Shown here in pieces: positions 61,486 to 64,000 of a stretch of 64,000 nucleotides of DNA (its first letter is position 1; each line of letters begins with the position of its first letter). Where the stretch lies: contig JBJXHM010000001.1 in the NCBI GenBank assembly GCA_046233115.1, forward strand, positions 558,001 through 622,000, in the 5' to 3' direction. The position numbers were made by a program, and so were the translations under genes. Below the pieces are notes generated by a model. That model searched no databases, had not been told where the DNA came from, and saw only the letters and a list, made by a program, of their open reading frames with translations. Source of the DNA: JACOMY01 sp046233115 (GTDB taxonomy: Bacteria; Pseudomonadota; Alphaproteobacteria; Kiloniellales; JACOMY01).

Positions 61486-62778
61486 ATGGCGAGCCTGGCG
61501 GAAACGATCGACGAGAAGGACGACCTCGAGGCCTCGATGCTGGCGCTCGGCAAGGCGGCCCGCGCGGCCGCGGCAGAGCTGGCGACCAGCAGCGGCGAAG
61601 CGCGTAACGCGGCGCTCAGGGCCGCGGCGGTGGCGCTTCGGCAGCGCGAGGCCGAACTGTTGGCGGCCAACGCCGAGGATGTGGCGGCCGGCAAGGCGCG
61701 TGGCCTCAGCGCCGCCCTGGTCGACCGCCTGGCGCTGACGCCGGATCGCGTGGAGGCCATGGCCAAGGGGCTGGAAGAGATCGCCGAGCAACCCGATCCG
61801 GTGGGCCGCGAACTGGCCCGCTGGCAGCGGCCGAACGGCCTGGACATCGCCCGCGTGGCGGTGCCGCTGGGGGTTATCGGCATCATCTACGAGAGCCGGC
61901 CCAACGTCACCGCCGATGCCGGCGGCCTCTGTCTCAAGTCGGGCAACGCCGCGATCTTGCGCGGCGGCTCCGAGTCGCGCCGTTCCTCGGCAGTGATCCT
62001 GGCCTGCCTGCAGGCGGGCCTGGCCGCCGCCGGCCTGCCCGAAGCCGCGGTGCAGGTTGTGCCGACCTACGACCGAGCCGCGGTCGGGCACCTGCTGCGC
62101 ATGCATCAGTTCGTCGACGTGATCGTGCCGCGCGGCGGCAAGGGCCTGATCCAGCGGGTGATGGAGGAGAGCCGGGTGCCGGTGCTGGCTCACCTGGAGG
62201 GCAACAACCACGTCTACCTGCACGCCAGCGCCGACGCCGAGACGGCCAAGGCGGTGGTGCTGAACGCCAAGATGCGCCGGGTTTCGGTCTGTGGTGCGGC
62301 CGAGACCCTGCTGGCCGACCGGTCGGTGGTCGAGAGCCACCTGAAGCCCGTGGTCGAGGCGCTGCTGGAGGCCGGCTGCGAGGTGCGCGGCGACACCGAG
62401 GTCCAGGCGCTTGATTCGCGAGTGAAGGCGGTGACGCCGGGCGACTGGGACACCGAGTACCTGGCTCCGGTCATCTCGGTCGGGGTGGTGGCGAGCATCG
62501 ACGAGGCGCTGGACCACATCCGTCGCCACGGCTCCGGCCACACCGATGCGATCCTGGCCGAGGACCCGGCGGCCCAGGAGCGCTTCTTCCGTGACGTCGA
62601 TTCGGCCATCCTGCTGGCCAATGCCTCGACCCAGTATGCCGACGGCGGCGAGTTCGGGATGGGGGCGGAGATCGGCATTGCCACCGGCCGGCTGCATGCC
62701 AGGGGCCCGGTGGGCGCAGCCGAGCTCACCACCACGAAGTATCTCGTGCGGGGCAATGGGCAGGTTCGGCCTGCCTAG
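61486..62778 (+). CDS. proA: Gamma-glutamyl phosphate reductase
   Basis: This 430-residue NADPH-dependent enzyme reduces glutamyl 5-phosphate to the semialdehyde. Motifs include GVIGIIYESRPNVTADA, LRGGSES, the Cys nucleophile in RRVSVCGAAETLL and GSGHTDAI. ATG 61486 is preferred; a GTG directly before it at 61483 is in frame. The N-terminus has about 15 extra residues before the first family helix. It works with proB just upstream. Confidence 0.98.
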   Translation: MASLAETIDEKDDLEASMLALGKAARAAAAELATSSGEARNAALRAAAVALRQREAELLAANAEDVAAGKARGLSAALVDRLALTPDRVEAMAKGLEEIAEQPDPVGRELARWQRPNGLDIARVAVPLGVIGIIYESRPNVTADAGGLCLKSGNAAILRGGSESRRSSAVILACLQAGLAAAGLPEAAVQVVPTYDRAAVGHLLRMHQFVDVIVPRGGKGLIQRVMEESRVPVLAHLEGNNHVYLHASADAETAKAVVLNAKMRRVSVCGAAETLLADRSVVESHLKPVVEALLEAGCEVRGDTEVQALDSRVKAVTPGDWDTEYLAPVISVGVVASIDEALDHIRRHGSGHTDAILAEDPAAQERFFRDVDSAILLANASTQYADGGEFGMGAEIGIATGRLHARGPVGAAELTTTKYLVRGNGQVRPA

Positions 62779-62806
62779 AGGCCAGAGAGGAGGGGCAGGG
62801 CACCCC

Positions 62807-63430
62807 TTGGCCACGCCGGCGCGCATCGGCTGCGCGCTGGGTGGTCACCTGCCGGCGCGCGGGCGGCGAATCGGGCTGCTCGGTGGTTCCTTCAATCCGG
62901 CGCACGCGGGCCACTTGCATATCTCAAGAGAAGCACTTAAGCGTTTGAATCTGGATGAGATATGGTGGCTGGTATCGCCCCAGAACCCGCTGAAGCCGAG
63001 GGCTGGCATGGCTCCGCTGGAGGAACGCCTGGCCGGCGCCCGTGCCGTCGCGCAGGACTCGCGGATTCGGGTCACGGCGCTGGAGTCGCTGCTGGGCACA
63101 CAGCGCAGCGTCGATAGCCTTCATCAGATCGGTAAACGCCTGCCGGGCCGGCGTTTCGTCTGGCTGATGGGCGCCGACAACATGATCCAGATCTGTCACT
63201 GGCAAAGCTGGACTCAGATCTTTCATCAGCTACCCGTTGCGGTTTTCGCGAGACCTTCCTACTCTATAAGGGCTTCCTCGTCGAAGGCGGCCGTGCGGTT
63301 TCGCAAGGGGCGGCTTTCCGGGTCGCAGGCTAGGGGCCTGGCACTCTGGCCGACGCCGGCTTGGGCCCTCTTGCGTATTCGCCTCAGTAAGCTTTCGGCT
63401 ACGGGGTTGCGGCAAGCTCGATTTGGGTGA
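62807..63430 (+). CDS. nadD: Nicotinate-nucleotide adenylyltransferase
   Basis: This protein of about 207 residues is of the NadD type and forms deamido-NAD from nicotinate mononucleotide. It has the nucleotidyltransferase motif LLGGSFNPAHAGHLHIS, then WWLVSPQNPLKP, FVWLMGADNMIQICHWQSW and a basic tail. No ATG gives a good start: TTG 62807 follows GAGGAGGGG and is preferred, while ATG 62756 would overlap proA by 23 bp. It lies in the usual alphaproteobacterial proA-nadD-rsfS order. Confidence 0.9.
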   Translation: MATPARIGCALGGHLPARGRRIGLLGGSFNPAHAGHLHISREALKRLNLDEIWWLVSPQNPLKPRAGMAPLEERLAGARAVAQDSRIRVTALESLLGTQRSVDSLHQIGKRLPGRRFVWLMGADNMIQICHWQSWTQIFHQLPVAVFARPSYSIRASSSKAAVRFRKGRLSGSQARGLALWPTPAWALLRIRLSKLSATGLRQARFG

Positions 63431-63534
63431 GCCGTATCGCAAGGTAACAAGGGTGGTCTCGCGCGGGCATCGGGTGCGCTCACGCGGGCGTAACATAAAG
63501 AGGAAACCGAACCCTGCCAAACCTAGAGACGCAT

Positions 63535-63915
63535 GTGGTGCAGCTTAACGCGCCGCAGGCCGAACCGAACCGGGCACTCCTGGATCTGGTTCTCGCTTCT
63601 CTGGACGACGACAAGGCGGAAGACGTCGTCGTCATCGACCTCTGCGAAAAAAGCAGCCTTGCCGACTACATGGTGATCGCCAGCGGACGCTCCAGCCGCC
63701 AGGTGGCCACCATGGCCGAGCACTTGGCCGAGCGCATGAAAGACAGCCTCGGGGGCAAGCGGCCGGCGACGGAAGGCATGGCCAGGGCCGACTGGGTCCT
63801 GGTGGACGGCTACGACGTGATCGTCCATCTGTTCCGACCGGAAGTCCGGGACTTCTATAACCTCGAGAAGATGTGGGCGGGCAGCAACGACGCGCCGGTC
63901 CGCATCCTGGCATAA
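63535..63915 (+). CDS. rsfS: Ribosome silencing factor RsfS (Iojap)
   Basis: This 126-residue RsfS binds L14 and blocks subunit joining when nutrients are scarce. The family pattern is clear: VLASLDDDKAEDVVVIDLCEKSSLADYMVIASGRSSRQV, then WVLVDGYDVIVHLFRPEVRDFYNLEKMW. The start is taken as GTG 63535, in the sequence GCATGTGGTG. A CTG at 63514 has a better-placed AGAGGAAA upstream, so the true start is uncertain. It is followed at once by rlmH. Confidence 0.94.
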   Translation: MVQLNAPQAEPNRALLDLVLASLDDDKAEDVVVIDLCEKSSLADYMVIASGRSSRQVATMAEHLAERMKDSLGGKRPATEGMARADWVLVDGYDVIVHLFRPEVRDFYNLEKMWAGSNDAPVRILA

Positions 63916-63929
63916 GGGTAGGCCGGCCG

Positions 63930-64000
63930 CTGCGCCTGACCCTGCTGGCGGTGGGCCGATCGAAACCCGGCCCGCTGCGCGCGCTGTTCGAGGACTACCG
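63930..64000 (+). CDS. rlmH: 23S rRNA pseudouridine-1915 methyltransferase RlmH (partial)
   Basis: The last 71 bases read as the start of RlmH: xRLTLLAVGRSKPGPLRALFEDY, closely matching the family N-terminus. No ATG, GTG or TTG lies at the expected position; the codon there is CTG (63930). An in-frame GTG at 63873 inside rsfS is the alternative. RlmH is a SPOUT enzyme that methylates Psi1915 in helix 69. The gene runs off the right edge. Confidence 0.75.
   Translation, partial: MRLTLLAVGRSKPGPLRALFEDY

Overview
This GC-rich window looks like a chromosome segment of a free-living alphaproteobacterium, probably of the Rhodospirillales/Kiloniellales type. Three things point there: a NepR/EcfG general stress response pair with a GGAAC-N17-GTT promoter, a DUF1476 zeta-type F1-ATPase inhibitor, and the order rplU-rpmA-obgE-proB-proA-nadD-rsfS-rlmH. 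No genus can be fixed from the sequence alone. I saw no integrase, transposase, phage gene, rRNA or CRISPR array. One tRNA (Ser, anticodon CGA) is present.

Layout. 1-5.4 kb: end of an unidentified gene, a VOC protein, nepR-ecfG, small exported proteins, a tandem pair of periplasmic paralogues and cbpA-cbpM. 5.4-15.4 kb: three very large RTX (calcium-binding repeat) genes, two of them divergent, with a decayed RTX fragment between the second and third. 15.7-18.5 kb: DUF1622 protein, uspA-slyX, tRNA-Ser, an Lrp-type regulator. 18.6-23.8 kb: a leftward operon purC-purS-purQ-(NTF2-like)-purL-bolA-grxD. 24-27.5 kb: Moco-fold and NRDE proteins, ATPase zeta inhibitor, N-acyl-D-amino-acid deacylase. 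27.6-31.4 kb: a fourth RTX gene, an AT-rich gap, a seven-bladed FG-GAP propeller protein and a sialidase-like protein. 31.4-35.3 kb: M48 protease/DUF898 pair and an amidase with a GatC-like partner. 35.4-42.5 kb: an iron block (bfd, bfr, a FieF-type CDF exporter, then imelysin/DUF1111/imelysin/DUF1513). 42.7-45.9 kb: a fifth RTX gene. 46-50 kb: methyltransferase, DUF4863 protein, PfkB kinase, Fe-alcohol dehydrogenase. 50-55 kb: GNAT/TetR, ilvC, a TauE/SafE permease, and leuA behind a leucine-rich leader peptide. 55.4-58.3 kb: a [4Fe-4S] bacterial photolyase, FkbM methyltransferase, VOC protein. 58.4-64 kb: ribosomal proteins L21 and L27, ObgE, proline synthesis, NAD synthesis and the start of rlmH.

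The most unusual content is the RTX set. Four of the five proteins carry long tracts in which canonical 9-residue RTX units alternate strictly with 10-residue units, giving a 19-residue (57-bp) supra-repeat instead of the usual 18-residue beta-roll turn. The fifth has the ordinary 9-residue repeat. Four share a C-terminal module ending in DF(V/L)WL, which is probably a type I secretion signal, but no type I secretion genes are present. Around these genes are signs of duplication and decay: an exact 120-codon internal duplication, a decayed gene fragment, and REP-like palindromes.

Other points of interest are the leuA leader peptide with mutually exclusive hairpins, a perfect 32-bp inverted repeat after leuA, the iron-handling block, and a circularly permuted FG-GAP propeller that has no signal peptide.
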